Positions 42,479-52,213 are shown, counted from the stretch's first letter. The stretch: 64,000 nucleotides of DNA from Streptomyces luteolifulvus (GCF_008806595.1 NZ_VZRB01000003.1:62001-126000), one strand, 5' to 3'. Program-made: numbers and translations. Notes: generated by a model from the sequence alone, not told the origin.

Positions 42479-44959
42479 ATGGCAACGACCACACAGGCCG
42501 GTGTGCGGGCCCACGCCAAACACGCGAGAGGTTCCACCGCCTCCCCGGGCTCCACAGACTCCGCAGGCTCCCCGGGCGACGTCCAAATGACGCACCGGCA
42601 GATCATGGAGGCGCTCTCCGGGCTGCTGCTGGGGATGTTCGTGGCGATCCTGTCGTCCACGATCGTCTCCAACGCCCTCCCGGAGATCATCGGCGATCTC
42701 GGCGGCGGCCAATCCGCCTACACCTGGGTCGTCACCGCCACGCTGCTGTCGATGACGGCGGCCACGCCCCTGTGGGGCAAGCTCTCCGACCTGTACAGCA
42801 AGAAGGCGCTCGTTCAGATCGCGCTCGTCATCTATGTGCTGGGCTCCGCGGCCGCCGGTCTGTCGCAGAACCCCGGCATGCTGATCGCCTGCCGAGTGGT
42901 CCAGGGCATCGGCGTCGGCGGACTGTCCGCCCTCGCGCAGATCGTGATGGCGGCCATGATCTCGCCGCGTGAACGCGGGCGTTACTCCGGCTACCTGGGC
43001 GCGACCTTCGCAGTCGCCACCGTCGGCGGCCCGCTGCTCGGCGGGGTCATCACCGACACCTCGTGGCTCGGCTGGCGCTGGTGCTTCTACGTCGGTGTGC
43101 CCTTCGCGGTGATCGCGCTGATCGTGCTGCAGAAGACGCTGCATCTGCCGGTCGTGAAGCGGGACGTGAAGGTCGACTGGGCGGGCGCGTTCTTCATCTC
43201 GGCCGCGGTCTCGCTGCTGCTGGTGTGGGTCACCTTCGCCGGTGACAAGTACGACTGGCTGTCCTGGCAGACGTACTCGATGGTCGCGGGCTCGATCGTG
43301 CTCGCGCTGGTCTTCGTGCTCGTCGAGTCGAGGGCGAGCGAGCCGATCATCCCGCTGCGGCTGTTCCGCAACCGCACCATCACCCTGTCGTCGATCGCCT
43401 CGATGTTCGTGGGCGTCGCGATGTTCTCCGGGACGGTGTTCTTCGCGCAGTACTTCCAGCTGGCCCGGGACGAATCCCCGACCATGTCCGGCGTGCTGAC
43501 GATCCCGATGATCGCCGGTCTGTTCATCTCCTCCACCCTCTCCGGGCAGCTCATCACCCGCACCGGTAAGTGGAAGGCCTGGCTGGTCAGCGGCGGCGTG
43601 CTGGTCACGGCCGGTCTCGGGCTGCTGGGCACCGTCCGCTACGACACGGAGTACTGGAAGACCGCGGTCTTCATGGCGCTGCTGGGTCTCGGCATCGGCA
43701 TGATGATGCAGAACCTGGTGCTGTCCACGCAGAACCAGGTCGACCCGAACGACCTCGGCTCGGCCAGCTCCACGGTGACCTTCTTCCGTTCCCTCGGCGG
43801 TGCGATGGGCGTCTCCGCGCTCGGTGCCGTCATGGCGGACCGGATCACCGGCTACGCCGAGGACGGCATTGCGGGCCTCGGCCCCAAGTACGCCTCGCTC
43901 GCTTCCGGTTCGAGCTCGACCGGCGAGATCCCGGACATGGACAAGCTGCCCGCGCCGCTGCGGACCGTGATGGAGAGCGCGTACGGCCACGGCATCGCGG
44001 ACGTGTTCCTGATCGCGGCGGGCATGGCGCTGCTGGCCTTCCTCATCACGTTGTTCATCAAGGAGGTCCCGCTGCGGGCGGGTGGCGTGCCGGCGCGGGC
44101 GGCTCAGACTCCGGCTCCGGCCGCCGTCGAGGCTCCCGCCGGGGAGAAGGTCCCGAGCTGGGCCGTCCCCGCCGAGGCCGCTGTGGAAGGGGCTGCTGAC
44201 GGTCTCTCGGTCCGCGGCTTCGTCCGCGACGACGAGAGTGAGCCCGTGCCGCGGGCCGCCGTCACACTGATCTCGCCGCAGGGACGGCAGCTCGGCCGGT
44301 CGGTCGCCCAGGCCGACGGCTCCTATGCGATGGATGCGCCCGGCACGGGGTCGTACGTCCTGATCGCCGTCGCCGACGGGTTCCAGCCGCATGCGTCCAC
44401 CGTCGTCGTCGACGGCAAGCCGGTCCCGTACGACATCGTGCTCAGCGGCACCGGCGGGCTGAACGTTCTGGTGCGGGCCGCGGAGACGGGCGTGCCGGTC
44501 GCGGACGCCACGGTCGTCGTGACCGATGCCCACGGGGACCTGCTCGCCACCGGGACCACCGGTGAGCAGGGCGGGTTCGCCTTTCCCGGGCCGGCGCCGG
44601 GCGCCGTGACCGTCGCGGTGAACGCCGCCGGGTACCTGCCGCGCGCCCTGCCGGTCCAGGTGGGCGGCACCGGGGTCACCCGGATCGAGGTCGGTCTCGA
44701 CGCCGGGGCCCGGGTCCAGGGTGTCGTACGGGCACCGCACGGGCCCCTCGCCGACGCGCGCGTGACGCTGGTGGACGCGGCGGGCAAGGTGGCCGGCACG
44801 GCCACGACCGGGGCGGACGGGGCGTACGGCTTCACCGGCCTGGACGGCGGCGAGTACACCGTCATCGCCACGGGCTACCCGCAGGTGGCCACGGCTTTGA
44901 CGCTCAGCGGCCCCGGCACCGACGACCACGACATCGAACTGGCGCATCCCGGCGAGTAG
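42479..44959 (+). CDS. DHA2-type MFS drug exporter fused to carboxypeptidase-regulatory-like domains
   Basis: 826 aa. Residues about 40-540 form a 14-helix MFS exporter: ALSGLLLGMFVAILSSTIVSNALPEIIGDLGG, motif A GKLSDLYSKKA, and motif C-like GATFAVATVGGPLLGGVITD. After VPSWAVPAEAAVEG come three beta-sandwich repeats of the CarboxypepD_reg/Ig-like type (VRGFVRDDESEPVPRAAVTLISPQGR; LNVLVRAAETGVPVADATVVV; VQGVVRAPHGPLADARVTLVDAAGKV). The fusion of a membrane exporter with surface-type beta domains is unusual though known in Streptomyces. Controlled by the upstream MarR. Confidence 0.9.
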   Translation: MATTTQAGVRAHAKHARGSTASPGSTDSAGSPGDVQMTHRQIMEALSGLLLGMFVAILSSTIVSNALPEIIGDLGGGQSAYTWVVTATLLSMTAATPLWGKLSDLYSKKALVQIALVIYVLGSAAAGLSQNPGMLIACRVVQGIGVGGLSALAQIVMAAMISPRERGRYSGYLGATFAVATVGGPLLGGVITDTSWLGWRWCFYVGVPFAVIALIVLQKTLHLPVVKRDVKVDWAGAFFISAAVSLLLVWVTFAGDKYDWLSWQTYSMVAGSIVLALVFVLVESRASEPIIPLRLFRNRTITLSSIASMFVGVAMFSGTVFFAQYFQLARDESPTMSGVLTIPMIAGLFISSTLSGQLITRTGKWKAWLVSGGVLVTAGLGLLGTVRYDTEYWKTAVFMALLGLGIGMMMQNLVLSTQNQVDPNDLGSASSTVTFFRSLGGAMGVSALGAVMADRITGYAEDGIAGLGPKYASLASGSSSTGEIPDMDKLPAPLRTVMESAYGHGIADVFLIAAGMALLAFLITLFIKEVPLRAGGVPARAAQTPAPAAVEAPAGEKVPSWAVPAEAAVEGAADGLSVRGFVRDDESEPVPRAAVTLISPQGRQLGRSVAQADGSYAMDAPGTGSYVLIAVADGFQPHASTVVVDGKPVPYDIVLSGTGGLNVLVRAAETGVPVADATVVVTDAHGDLLATGTTGEQGGFAFPGPAPGAVTVAVNAAGYLPRALPVQVGGTGVTRIEVGLDAGARVQGVVRAPHGPLADARVTLVDAAGKVAGTATTGADGAYGFTGLDGGEYTVIATGYPQVATALTLSGPGTDDHDIELAHPGE

Positions 44960-45038
44960 TTCCACATCCGGCCCGTGGCGGGCGCGCGCTCCGAGGGGGT
45001 GCGTGCCCGCCGGCCGCTCTCATGACGACTGACGGCTC

Positions 45039-45761
45039 TCAGGACGACTGACGGCGCGACGGCGTCCGTCCGTCCCGGCTCGCCCGGGCCACCAAGTCGG
45101 TGCACAGATCACGGAGTTTGACGTTCTTGTCCTGCGAGACGCGGCGCAGGCGATCCAGCGCGATACGGGCGTCGATCCGCTCCCGCGCCATGAGGATGCC
45201 GATCGCCTGGTCGATGACGCTGCGCGAGAGCAGCGCCGTGCGCACATCGGCCACCGACTCCCGGCGGCGTTCGATGCGCAGGGCCGCGTCGATCGCGTGG
45301 GCCACCCGGGCCGCGAACGTACGGGCCGCGTCCCGTCCCGCGTCCAGGGCCCCGGCCTCGACCCCGTAGAGGTTGATCGCGGCGCCCGCCCCGCCGCCCG
45401 CGCTGTCGAGGTCCAGCGGCACCGCCAGCACGCTGTGGACGCCGGCGGAGAGCGCGTACGCCGTGTAGGACGGCCAGCGGGTCTCCTCGGCCAGGTCGGC
45501 GGCGTACTGCTCGGTCCTGGTCGCGGCGGCCGCCACACAGGGGCCGGAGCCGTTCTCGTACTGGCGCTGGTCGAGGCCGCTCGGCAGCCCCCTGCTGCCC
45601 GCCAGGGTCAGCAGCCGGTCGGCGCGACGCACCGTGATGCTGCACGCAGCCGCGCCGGGCACGGCCTGCACCGCGCGGTCGGTCAGATCACGCAGCAGGG
45701 TGTCGAGACCGCTGCTGCGCACCATGGCCTGCTCAAGGGTGTCGGGCGTGTCAGGTTTCAT
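45039..45761 (-). CDS. GAF-ANTAR RNA-binding regulator
   Basis: 240 aa from ATG 45761. GAF domain about 15-165 (PGAAACSITVRRADRLLTLAGS, ENGSGPCVAAAATRTEQYAADL, VHSVLAVPLDLD) and C-terminal ANTAR domain (LLSRSVIDQAIGILMARERIDARIALDRLRRVSQDKNVKLRDL). ANTAR domains bind paired RNA hairpins to act on termination. A second similar gene lies directly upstream. Confidence 0.88.
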   Translation of the reverse strand: MKPDTPDTLEQAMVRSSGLDTLLRDLTDRAVQAVPGAAACSITVRRADRLLTLAGSRGLPSGLDQRQYENGSGPCVAAAATRTEQYAADLAEETRWPSYTAYALSAGVHSVLAVPLDLDSAGGGAGAAINLYGVEAGALDAGRDAARTFAARVAHAIDAALRIERRRESVADVRTALLSRSVIDQAIGILMARERIDARIALDRLRRVSQDKNVKLRDLCTDLVARASRDGRTPSRRQSS

Positions 45762-45804
45762 GACGGTTCGGGTATCCCGGCCGGGCCCGGACACGCCCCG
45801 CCCC

Positions 45805-46539
45805 TCATGTGGCGTTGTTCGCATCGACGATGCGGCGGGCGAGGTCGCGCAGCTTCACGTTCTCCCGCTGCGAGGCGCGTACCAGGCTCTCGAAGGCCTC
45901 CGCCGCGTCGATGTCCATGCGTTCCATGAGGATGCCGGTGGCCTGGCCGATCAGGTCCCGGGTGCGCATGGCCTCCGTCAGCTGCTCGCGCACGGTGACC
46001 GAGTCGAGGGCCAGGCTGACGTGCGCGGTGAAGAGCCGGCCGATCCGGGTGGCTCTCTCGTCGAAGACGTTCGGCTTGCGGGCGTACGCCGTGAGCACCG
46101 TGAGCCGGCGGCGGTCGGCTCTCAGGCGCAGCGACAGGGCCGAGCGCAGGCCGCCCGTGCCGGTCGGGCCCGCGTCGTTCAGCGCGCTGCGGGCGGCATC
46201 GGCGGCGTCGGCCTGGAGGTCCTCCGTCCGCAGCACCGGAGTCGTCCACAGCGGGTGTTCCCGGCCCGCGACCTCCGCCTCGGCCGAGCGCACGGCCTCG
46301 TCGGTCCAGGCGACGGTACGGCGATGGTGGGGACGTTCGATCACGGAGATACCGGCGTGTTCGGCGCCGGGCAGGATGGTCACGGCCAGGCGGACCGCGG
46401 TGCGCAGGGTGCTGTGCGGGGTGGCCGTCCCGTGCAGTTGCCGGGCTGCGGCGGTGAGGGCTTCGGCCAGCTCGAAACCCGCAGCATAACGGGGCAAATC
46501 AGGAAAATCAGACGCAGCCACCACGAACCTCTTCGGCAT
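45805..46539 (-). CDS. GAF-ANTAR RNA-binding regulator, second copy
   Basis: 244 aa from ATG 46539 (the frame is open further upstream). GAF-like region (LAVTILPGAEHAGISVIERPHHRRTVAWTDE, LRTEDLQADAADAARSAL) and ANTAR (MRTRDLIGQATGILMERMDIDAAEAFESLVRASQRENVKLRDLARRIV). Only 43 bp separate it from the downstream ANTAR gene. The two are clearly divergent in sequence, so not a recent duplication. Confidence 0.85.
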   Translation of the reverse strand: MPKRFVVAASDFPDLPRYAAGFELAEALTAAARQLHGTATPHSTLRTAVRLAVTILPGAEHAGISVIERPHHRRTVAWTDEAVRSAEAEVAGREHPLWTTPVLRTEDLQADAADAARSALNDAGPTGTGGLRSALSLRLRADRRRLTVLTAYARKPNVFDERATRIGRLFTAHVSLALDSVTVREQLTEAMRTRDLIGQATGILMERMDIDAAEAFESLVRASQRENVKLRDLARRIVDANNAT

Positions 46540-46652
46540 GCACGGCCGAACGGCCATGCGCAGGAGAGCTCCGCAGCACATTCCCGACTGCGAGCACAGG
46601 ACGGACAGCACTCTAGCTGCTCACTTCCGAACTCCCGTGCCACCGTGATGGA

Positions 46653-47060
46653 ATGGTCCGACAGGTCAGGAAGCGGCCTCCCGCAATCCGGACGGACGTC
46701 TGCCAGGTGAGACCCGTGACCTTGATCCCGAAACCCCTCGACCGGCCCGACCGCACCGTGCTCGCACTGCCCGCCGACATCGACTTCTGCACCGCCGAAG
46801 CCCTGTTCCTGCACGTCATGTCCGTTGTCGACACCCACCCCGGGCCACTGCGGATCCTGGTCCTGGACCTCACCGGGAACCGGTTCATGGACTCGCAGGG
46901 CGCCCGCCTCATCGACACCGTCCGGCGCGGGGTGCCTCCCCGGGTGCGGGTACGGGTGGTGGCGGCCCCGGACGGCATGGCAAGCCGCGTCCTGGAACTG
47001 ACCGGCCTGCGCCGGGACGTGCCCGTGTACAGCGACTTGAGCGAGGCACTCGCGTTCTAG
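46653..47060 (+). CDS. STAS-domain protein (anti-sigma-factor antagonist type)
   Basis: 135 aa from ATG 46653; GTG 46707 or GTG 46716 would give a shorter, more typical N-terminus (TLIPKPLDRPDRTVLALPADIDF). STAS pattern: LRILVLDLTGNRFMDSQGARLIDTV with the phosphorylatable serine in MDSQG, then VVAAPDGMASRVLELTGL. The partner anti-sigma factor is not in the window. Confidence 0.82.
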   Translation: MVRQVRKRPPAIRTDVCQVRPVTLIPKPLDRPDRTVLALPADIDFCTAEALFLHVMSVVDTHPGPLRILVLDLTGNRFMDSQGARLIDTVRRGVPPRVRVRVVAAPDGMASRVLELTGLRRDVPVYSDLSEALAF

Positions 47061-47069
47061 GCTGCCCCC

Positions 47070-47537
47070 ATGGCACCGAACATCGCGACCAACACCGTCG
47101 TATCGCTTCAGGAGCTGCTGGAGTTCGTACGGCCCCGGCATCGCGCCATCCTGCTGACCCGACGCGGCGACGGCGGTCCGCAGGGGTCGCCGCTCACCTG
47201 TGGGGTCGACGACTCGGGGCGGATCGTCGTCTCGACCTACCCCGAGCGGGCCAAGACGCGCAACGCCAAACGGGATCCGCGGGTCGGCCTCATCGTGCTG
47301 AGCGACGACTGGAACGGGCCGTGGGTCCAGATCGACGGGACCGCCGAGGTCGTCGACGCGCCGGACTCGGTGGAGCCGCTCGTCGAGTACTACCGCAACA
47401 TCGCCGGCGAGCACCCCGACTGGGACGAGTACCGCGCGGCCATGGTCAAGCAGGGCAAGTCGATCATCAGGGTGACACCTGAGCGGTGGGGGCCGGTTGC
47501 GACCGGCGGCTTTCCTGCGCGGTTGGTCGAGGGCTGA
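47070..47537 (+). CDS. PPOX-class F420-dependent oxidoreductase
   Basis: 155 aa, split beta-barrel flavin/deazaflavin-binding fold: RPRHRAILLTRRGDGGPQGSPLTCGVDDSGRIVVSTYPERAKTRNAKRDPRVGLIVLSDDW, then GPWVQIDGTAEVVD and RPxxYYRNIAGEHPDWDEYRAAM-like C-terminus. In actinobacteria such proteins use F420. Substrate unknown. Nine bases after the STAS gene. Confidence 0.85.
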   Translation: MAPNIATNTVVSLQELLEFVRPRHRAILLTRRGDGGPQGSPLTCGVDDSGRIVVSTYPERAKTRNAKRDPRVGLIVLSDDWNGPWVQIDGTAEVVDAPDSVEPLVEYYRNIAGEHPDWDEYRAAMVKQGKSIIRVTPERWGPVATGGFPARLVEG

Positions 47538-47615
47538 GGCTCGTGGCTGGGGGCTGTGCGCCCGGGCCTCCGGCCCATCGGCCTGAGCGGCCTCGTTCTC
47601 CAACGGCCGGACGGG

Positions 47616-48284
47616 CTAAGGGGTGCCGCGGTCTTTTTCCACCACTGCCTCGATTCCGGCCACCAGCAGGTCCAGGGCGAAGGTGAAGTCGCGGTCCAGC
47701 ATCTCCGCGACCGGGGACGCGGTGGCGTCCGCCTCGCGCGCGAAGAGGTGGCCCTCGATCGTGCCGTAGCCGTAGACGAACTGGAGGACGGCGCAGAGGG
47801 CACCCGTGACACGGTGCGCGGGCAGTCCCGTGCGGCAGATGACCCGCTGCATCCGGCGGGAGAACGCCAGCGAGTTCGGGCCGATGTTGAGATACGTCCC
47901 GGCGAGCGGCGACAGCCAGGGGTGGCGGACCAGCAGGGCGCGGTACTCGCCGGCCGGCGTCCGTAACCGCTCGCGCCAGTGCTCGTCGTCCATGTCCGGG
48001 CCGGGCGGACGCAGTTCGCCGAAGGCCGCGTCGAGGGCGAGTTCGAGGAGGTCGTCCTTGGTGTCGACGTACCAGTAGAGGGACATCGCCGTGACGTTCA
48101 GCTCCGCGGCGAGCCGGCGCATGGAGAACCTGGCCAGCCCCTCCGCGTCCAGAAGCCGCACGGTGACCTCCGTGATCCGGCCCCGGTCCAGCCTCGAGGG
48201 CTGCCCACCGCCCCGCCCGCCCCGGCGCGCCCTGCCCTCCAGCCACACACTGCTCCGCGCAACCCGCTGGGCCGCCTTCACCAT
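47616..48284 (-). CDS. TetR-family transcriptional regulator
   Basis: 222 aa from ATG 48284. N-terminal HTH: RITEVTVRLLDAEGLARFSMRRLAAELNVTAMSLYWYVDTKDDLLEL. C-terminal TetR_C (tetracycline-repressor-like) domain with LRTPAGEYRALLVRHPWLSPLAGTYLNIGPNSLAF and FALDLLVAGIEAVV. Target unknown; the region upstream (48285-48537) has no gene. Confidence 0.9.
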   Translation of the reverse strand: MVKAAQRVARSSVWLEGRARRGGRGGGQPSRLDRGRITEVTVRLLDAEGLARFSMRRLAAELNVTAMSLYWYVDTKDDLLELALDAAFGELRPPGPDMDDEHWRERLRTPAGEYRALLVRHPWLSPLAGTYLNIGPNSLAFSRRMQRVICRTGLPAHRVTGALCAVLQFVYGYGTIEGHLFAREADATASPVAEMLDRDFTFALDLLVAGIEAVVEKDRGTP

Positions 48285-48537
48285 GGCGCACCTCCCTCGG
48301 ACGGTGACGATGCAGGTGGCCCGGCTGAGCAAGGGACGCGGGGAACTGCGCGACCAGCCACAACGAACCGGCAGCCGCGCCATCATCCGGCCCCCGCTCA
48401 GCCGCGCTCGCAGAGCCCTTGTCACGCGCTCTCAGCCGACCACCATCCGGGAGTGTGCCCGCTCCGCCCCGCGCCACAACGCGCAGGAGGGGCGGCGCCC
48501 TTGGTCACCGCCCCTTCCCGCTCAACCAACCGTCAGG

Positions 48538-50769
48538 TCAGCCGCCGGCCTTCTGCGTCAGGTCGTAGAACGTGGTCGAGCCGACCGTGACCTTCTTGAA
48601 GGTGCTCTCGACCCACGAAGTGATCTGCGAGGACGTGCCCTTGCTGCTGCCGCCCATGCGGCCCATGCCGCCGCCGGAGCCGCCGGAGACGAAGTAGTGG
48701 ATCTTGCCCTGGGCCACGTACTCCTTGAACTGCGCCAGCGTCGGGGACGGGTCGGTGCCGTTGAAGCCACCGATCGACATCACCGGCTCGCCCGTGGAGA
48801 GCTGGTAACTCGCCGCGTTCTGGGCGCCGATGGCAGCTGCGGCCCAGGTGTAGTCGTCCGCGTCCGTCTCCAGCAGTTTCTTGGCCTCGGAACTGACGGC
48901 GGCGCCGTTGAGCAGGCCGCCGACGCCGCCGCCTCCGACCATGCCGCCGCCTCCACCGTCCCCCATCTGGCCGCCGGGCATGCCGCCGCCGGGGAAGCCG
49001 TTGCCCTGCTGGTTCTGGCCCTGGCCCTGGCCCTGGCCCTGGCCCTGCGTGTTTCCGTTGCCGTTCTGCTGGTTCTGGCCGGGCATGCCCCCGCCCGGGA
49101 AGCCGCCCCCACCAGGACCGCCGCGCATGCCGCCACCGCCGCCGCCCGGGCCACCGCGACTGCCCGCGACGGCGGGACCGGCGGTGACGATCGAGCCCGT
49201 GTGGCCCTCGTTCAGCGTGGTGAGCGTGTACGCCGTCGGGCCCGCGAGCGCCGTGACGAAGCTCAGGCCCACCACGGCCAGGGCCAGTTGACGGCCCAGC
49301 CTGTTCACGAAGATCAGGCCGAGCGCGGCGACGAGACCGCCGACCAGCACGAGCCACTTCAGCCAGGGCAGGTAGTCGGAGGAGCGGTCGAGGAGGACGT
49401 AACCCCACACCGCCGTGGCCGTCATGGCGGCCGCCAGCGTCAGCGCCGCCCAGGTCCTGTCCCGCTCCTTCCAGAGCAGGGCCGAGCCCATGCCGATCAG
49501 CGGTGCGATGCAGGGGGCGAGGGCGACGGTGTAGTACTCGTGGAAGATGCCCTGCATATAGCTGAAGACCACCATGGTGATCAGCAGCGAGCCGCCCCAG
49601 AGAAGGAAGTCGGCGCGGACCGCGTCCATGCGCCTGGTCATGGGGGTCCCCCCGCGCGAGCGACGCGATGAGTGGGGGAGCGTGGCCCACAGCGCCGCCG
49701 CGAACAGGATCAGCGCGGCCGGGATCAGCCAGGAGATCTGGCCGCCGGTACTGGAGCTGAACATCCGGTCCCAGCCGGTCTCACCCCACATGCCACCACC
49801 ACCGCCGCCACCACCGACGCTTCCGGTCTCCTCGCCGTTGATACGGCCGAGGCCGTTGTAGCCGAAGGTCAGCTCCAGGAAGGAGTTGTTCTGCGAGCCG
49901 CCGATGTACGGGCGGGAGGACGCCGGCCACAGTTCGACGATCGCGACCCACCAGCCGCCCGCGACGACCATCGCGAGCCCGGCGAGCAGCACCTGGCCGA
50001 TGCGCTTCTTCAGGCTCGTCGGCGCGAGGACGGCGTACACCAGCGCGAGGACCGGCAGGATCAGGAAGGCCTGCAGGGTCTTGACCAGGAAGGCGAGGCC
50101 GATCGCGGCCCCCGCCCACATCAGCCACTTCGTCTGCGCCTTCTCCATCGCGCGCTGGGTGCAGTGGATCGCGGCGGCCGTCAGCAGCGCGAGGGCGGCG
50201 TCCGGGTTGTTGAAGCGGAACATCAGTGCGGCGACCGGCGTGAGCGCGAACACCGCCATGGTGATGAACCCGGCCGCCGCGCTGAACCGGCGCCGCACGG
50301 AGGCGTAGAGCACGCCCGCCGTGGCGACCGCCATCAGCACCTGCGGGAACAGAATGGCGAAGGAGTTCGGTCCGAAGAGCCGGACCGACAGGGCCATCGG
50401 CCACAGCGAGGCCGGGGGCTTGTCGACGGTGATGGCGTTGGCCGCGTCGAGCGAGCCGAAGAAGAAGGCCTTCCAGGACTGGCTGCCCGCCTGGACGGCC
50501 GCCGAGTAGAAGGAGTTGGCGTAACCGGAGGCCGTGAGGTTCCAGGTGTAGAGGCCGCCGATCACCAGCAGGCCGAGGAGGAAGCCGGGGCGCACCCAGC
50601 GGGGGTCCTCGGGCCGGCCCCGCCACAGTCTGCGCGGGAAGGGCTGCTCGGGTTCGCCGGACCCGGGAGCCGGGACGGCCGGTTCCTGCGGTGGTGCCGT
50701 GGGAGGGGGACCCCAGGAGACGGGGGTCGTGTTCGTCCGCGTCGAGGTCCGGTCGTGGTGCGCTGTCAT
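48538..50769 (-). CDS. GT39/ArnT-like membrane glycosyltransferase
   Basis: 743 aa, about 12 membrane segments. N-terminal catalytic loop region: GYANSFYSAAVQAGSQSWKAFFFGSLDAANAITVDKPPASLWPMAL with the DKPP motif typical of this group, and RFNNPDAALALLTAAA. The C-terminal third has a Gly-rich low-complexity insert (about residues 545-635, including GQGQGQGQGQ from a GGCCCT repeat) and a soluble domain ending in KVTVGSTTFYDL. Probably transfers a sugar from a polyprenyl-phosphate carrier. Coupled to the GT2-GtrA gene upstream by an ATGA overlap. Confidence 0.88.
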   Translation of the reverse strand: MTAHHDRTSTRTNTTPVSWGPPPTAPPQEPAVPAPGSGEPEQPFPRRLWRGRPEDPRWVRPGFLLGLLVIGGLYTWNLTASGYANSFYSAAVQAGSQSWKAFFFGSLDAANAITVDKPPASLWPMALSVRLFGPNSFAILFPQVLMAVATAGVLYASVRRRFSAAAGFITMAVFALTPVAALMFRFNNPDAALALLTAAAIHCTQRAMEKAQTKWLMWAGAAIGLAFLVKTLQAFLILPVLALVYAVLAPTSLKKRIGQVLLAGLAMVVAGGWWVAIVELWPASSRPYIGGSQNNSFLELTFGYNGLGRINGEETGSVGGGGGGGGMWGETGWDRMFSSSTGGQISWLIPAALILFAAALWATLPHSSRRSRGGTPMTRRMDAVRADFLLWGGSLLITMVVFSYMQGIFHEYYTVALAPCIAPLIGMGSALLWKERDRTWAALTLAAAMTATAVWGYVLLDRSSDYLPWLKWLVLVGGLVAALGLIFVNRLGRQLALAVVGLSFVTALAGPTAYTLTTLNEGHTGSIVTAGPAVAGSRGGPGGGGGGMRGGPGGGGFPGGGMPGQNQQNGNGNTQGQGQGQGQGQNQQGNGFPGGGMPGGQMGDGGGGGMVGGGGVGGLLNGAAVSSEAKKLLETDADDYTWAAAAIGAQNAASYQLSTGEPVMSIGGFNGTDPSPTLAQFKEYVAQGKIHYFVSGGSGGGMGRMGGSSKGTSSQITSWVESTFKKVTVGSTTFYDLTQKAGG
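49012..49046 (-). repeat. Hexanucleotide tandem repeat in the GT39 gene
   Basis: About five GGCCCT units on the + strand encode the alternating Gly-Gln run. Slippage here would change length in multiples of two residues without a frameshift. Confidence 0.75.
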
Positions 50770-52199
50770 CGGGAGTCCCCCGGATCGGTGTCGTAGGGGC
50801 GCACCGGCTTCAGCCGCAGGGTGGCGTCCCGCCGGGTGCTGTCCGCGGCTTCACCGGCGCGGAACTGGCTGGTGTCGTACAGGTGGTGGGGTGTGTGCCG
50901 CGTCATCGGGCGCTGCGGCAGCGGCGCGTAGGGGCCGCCGGACTGCTGCGGGGCGCCCACCGTGCCGTCCGGGAAGACCCAGGCGCGGAAGAGCAGGAAG
51001 CGCAGCACCGTCGCCGCGAGGTTGGCGGCGATGAGCACCGCCAGTTCGGTGGAGTGCGCCGGCTCGCTGGTCCCCGCGTTCAGCGCGACGAGCGAGCCGC
51101 TGGTCAGCGCGAGGCCGATACCGAAGACGACCAGGCCCTGCGCCTGGTGCCGGACGACACCCCTGCTGCCCCGCACCCCGAAGGTCAGCCGGCGGTTGGC
51201 CGCCGTGTTGGCGACCGCGGAGACCAGCAGGGCGAGCGCGTTGGCGGTCTGCGCGCCGCCGGACTGCCGTAGGACGGTGTAGAGCAGCAGATAGAAGAGG
51301 GTGGACAGTCCGCCGATGACACAGAACCCGACGAGCTGGCGGGCCAGCCCCTTCGGTACGTCCTGGATCTCGCGGTCGCGCGGATCGTCACCGAACGGGC
51401 GGGTGAGCCGGTCCAGCGGAAGCGAACCCGTGGCCAGGGCCTTGCCCACGCGCCACACACCCTTGAGGTCCTCGGTCGCCGTCTTCACGATGTGCACCGT
51501 CGAGTCCGGGTCGTCGACCCAGTCGACGGGCACCTCGTGGATCCGCAGCCCCGCGCGCTCGGCGAGCACCAGCATCTCCGTGTCGAAGAACCAGCCGGTG
51601 TCTTCCACGAGGGGCAGCAGCAGCTGGGCCACTTCCCTGCGGATGGCCTTGAAGCCGCACTGCGCGTCCGAGAAGCGGGCCTGCAGCGAGCCGCGCAGGA
51701 TGAGGTTGTACGCGCGGCTGATGAACTCCCGCCGGGGCCCGCGGACGACGCGCGAGCTGCGGGCGAGCCGGGAACCGATCGCCAGGTCGGAGTGGCCCGA
51801 GATCAGCGGTGCCACCAGCGGCAGCAGCGCGTTGAGGTCGGTGGACAGGTCCACGTCCATGTAGGCGAGGATCGGGGCGTCCGAGGCCGACCAGACGGTC
51901 CGCAGCGCACGGCCGCGGCCCTTCTGCTCCAGGCGGAAGGACATGACCTCCGGGAACTCCGCCTCCAGCCGCGACGCCACCAGCGCGGTGGTGTCCGTCG
52001 ACGCGTTGTCCGCGATCGTGATGCGGAACGCGTACGGGAAAGTGCGCTCGAGGTGGTCGTGCAGCCTCAGCACACACGGCTGGAGGTCTTTCTCCTCGTT
52101 GTAGACGGGGATCACTACGTCCAGGACAGGCGGACCGGCGTCTGTGGCCGGGAGGTGCTCCCGCGCCGGCAGGGAGCCGGGAGAAGAGTCGGTTCGCAT
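50766..52199 (-). CDS. GT2 glycosyltransferase fused to GtrA membrane domain
   Basis: 477 aa from ATG 52199. GT2 domain (DPM1/GtrB type): VLDVVIPVYNEEKDLQP, ITIADNASTDTT, then LAYMDVDLSTDLNALLPL with the DxD motif, and FSDAQCGFKAIRREV. After about residue 290 a four-helix GtrA domain (LARQLVGFCVIGGLSTLFYLLLYTVL, ANTAANRRLTFGVRGS). It likely makes a polyprenyl-phosphate sugar and helps flip it, supplying the GT39 enzyme with which it overlaps. A GXG-poor tail ends the protein. Confidence 0.9.
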   Translation of the reverse strand: MRTDSSPGSLPAREHLPATDAGPPVLDVVIPVYNEEKDLQPCVLRLHDHLERTFPYAFRITIADNASTDTTALVASRLEAEFPEVMSFRLEQKGRGRALRTVWSASDAPILAYMDVDLSTDLNALLPLVAPLISGHSDLAIGSRLARSSRVVRGPRREFISRAYNLILRGSLQARFSDAQCGFKAIRREVAQLLLPLVEDTGWFFDTEMLVLAERAGLRIHEVPVDWVDDPDSTVHIVKTATEDLKGVWRVGKALATGSLPLDRLTRPFGDDPRDREIQDVPKGLARQLVGFCVIGGLSTLFYLLLYTVLRQSGGAQTANALALLVSAVANTAANRRLTFGVRGSRGVVRHQAQGLVVFGIGLALTSGSLVALNAGTSEPAHSTELAVLIAANLAATVLRFLLFRAWVFPDGTVGAPQQSGGPYAPLPQRPMTRHTPHHLYDTSQFRAGEAADSTRRDATLRLKPVRPYDTDPGDSR

Positions 52200-52213
52200 G
52201 GCACCGACTCTGG

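Noticed and set aside
42347..44965. Long open frame (872 codons) on the - strand opposite the MFS exporter
   Set aside because: Antisense shadow, His/Arg/Asp-rich, no domain.
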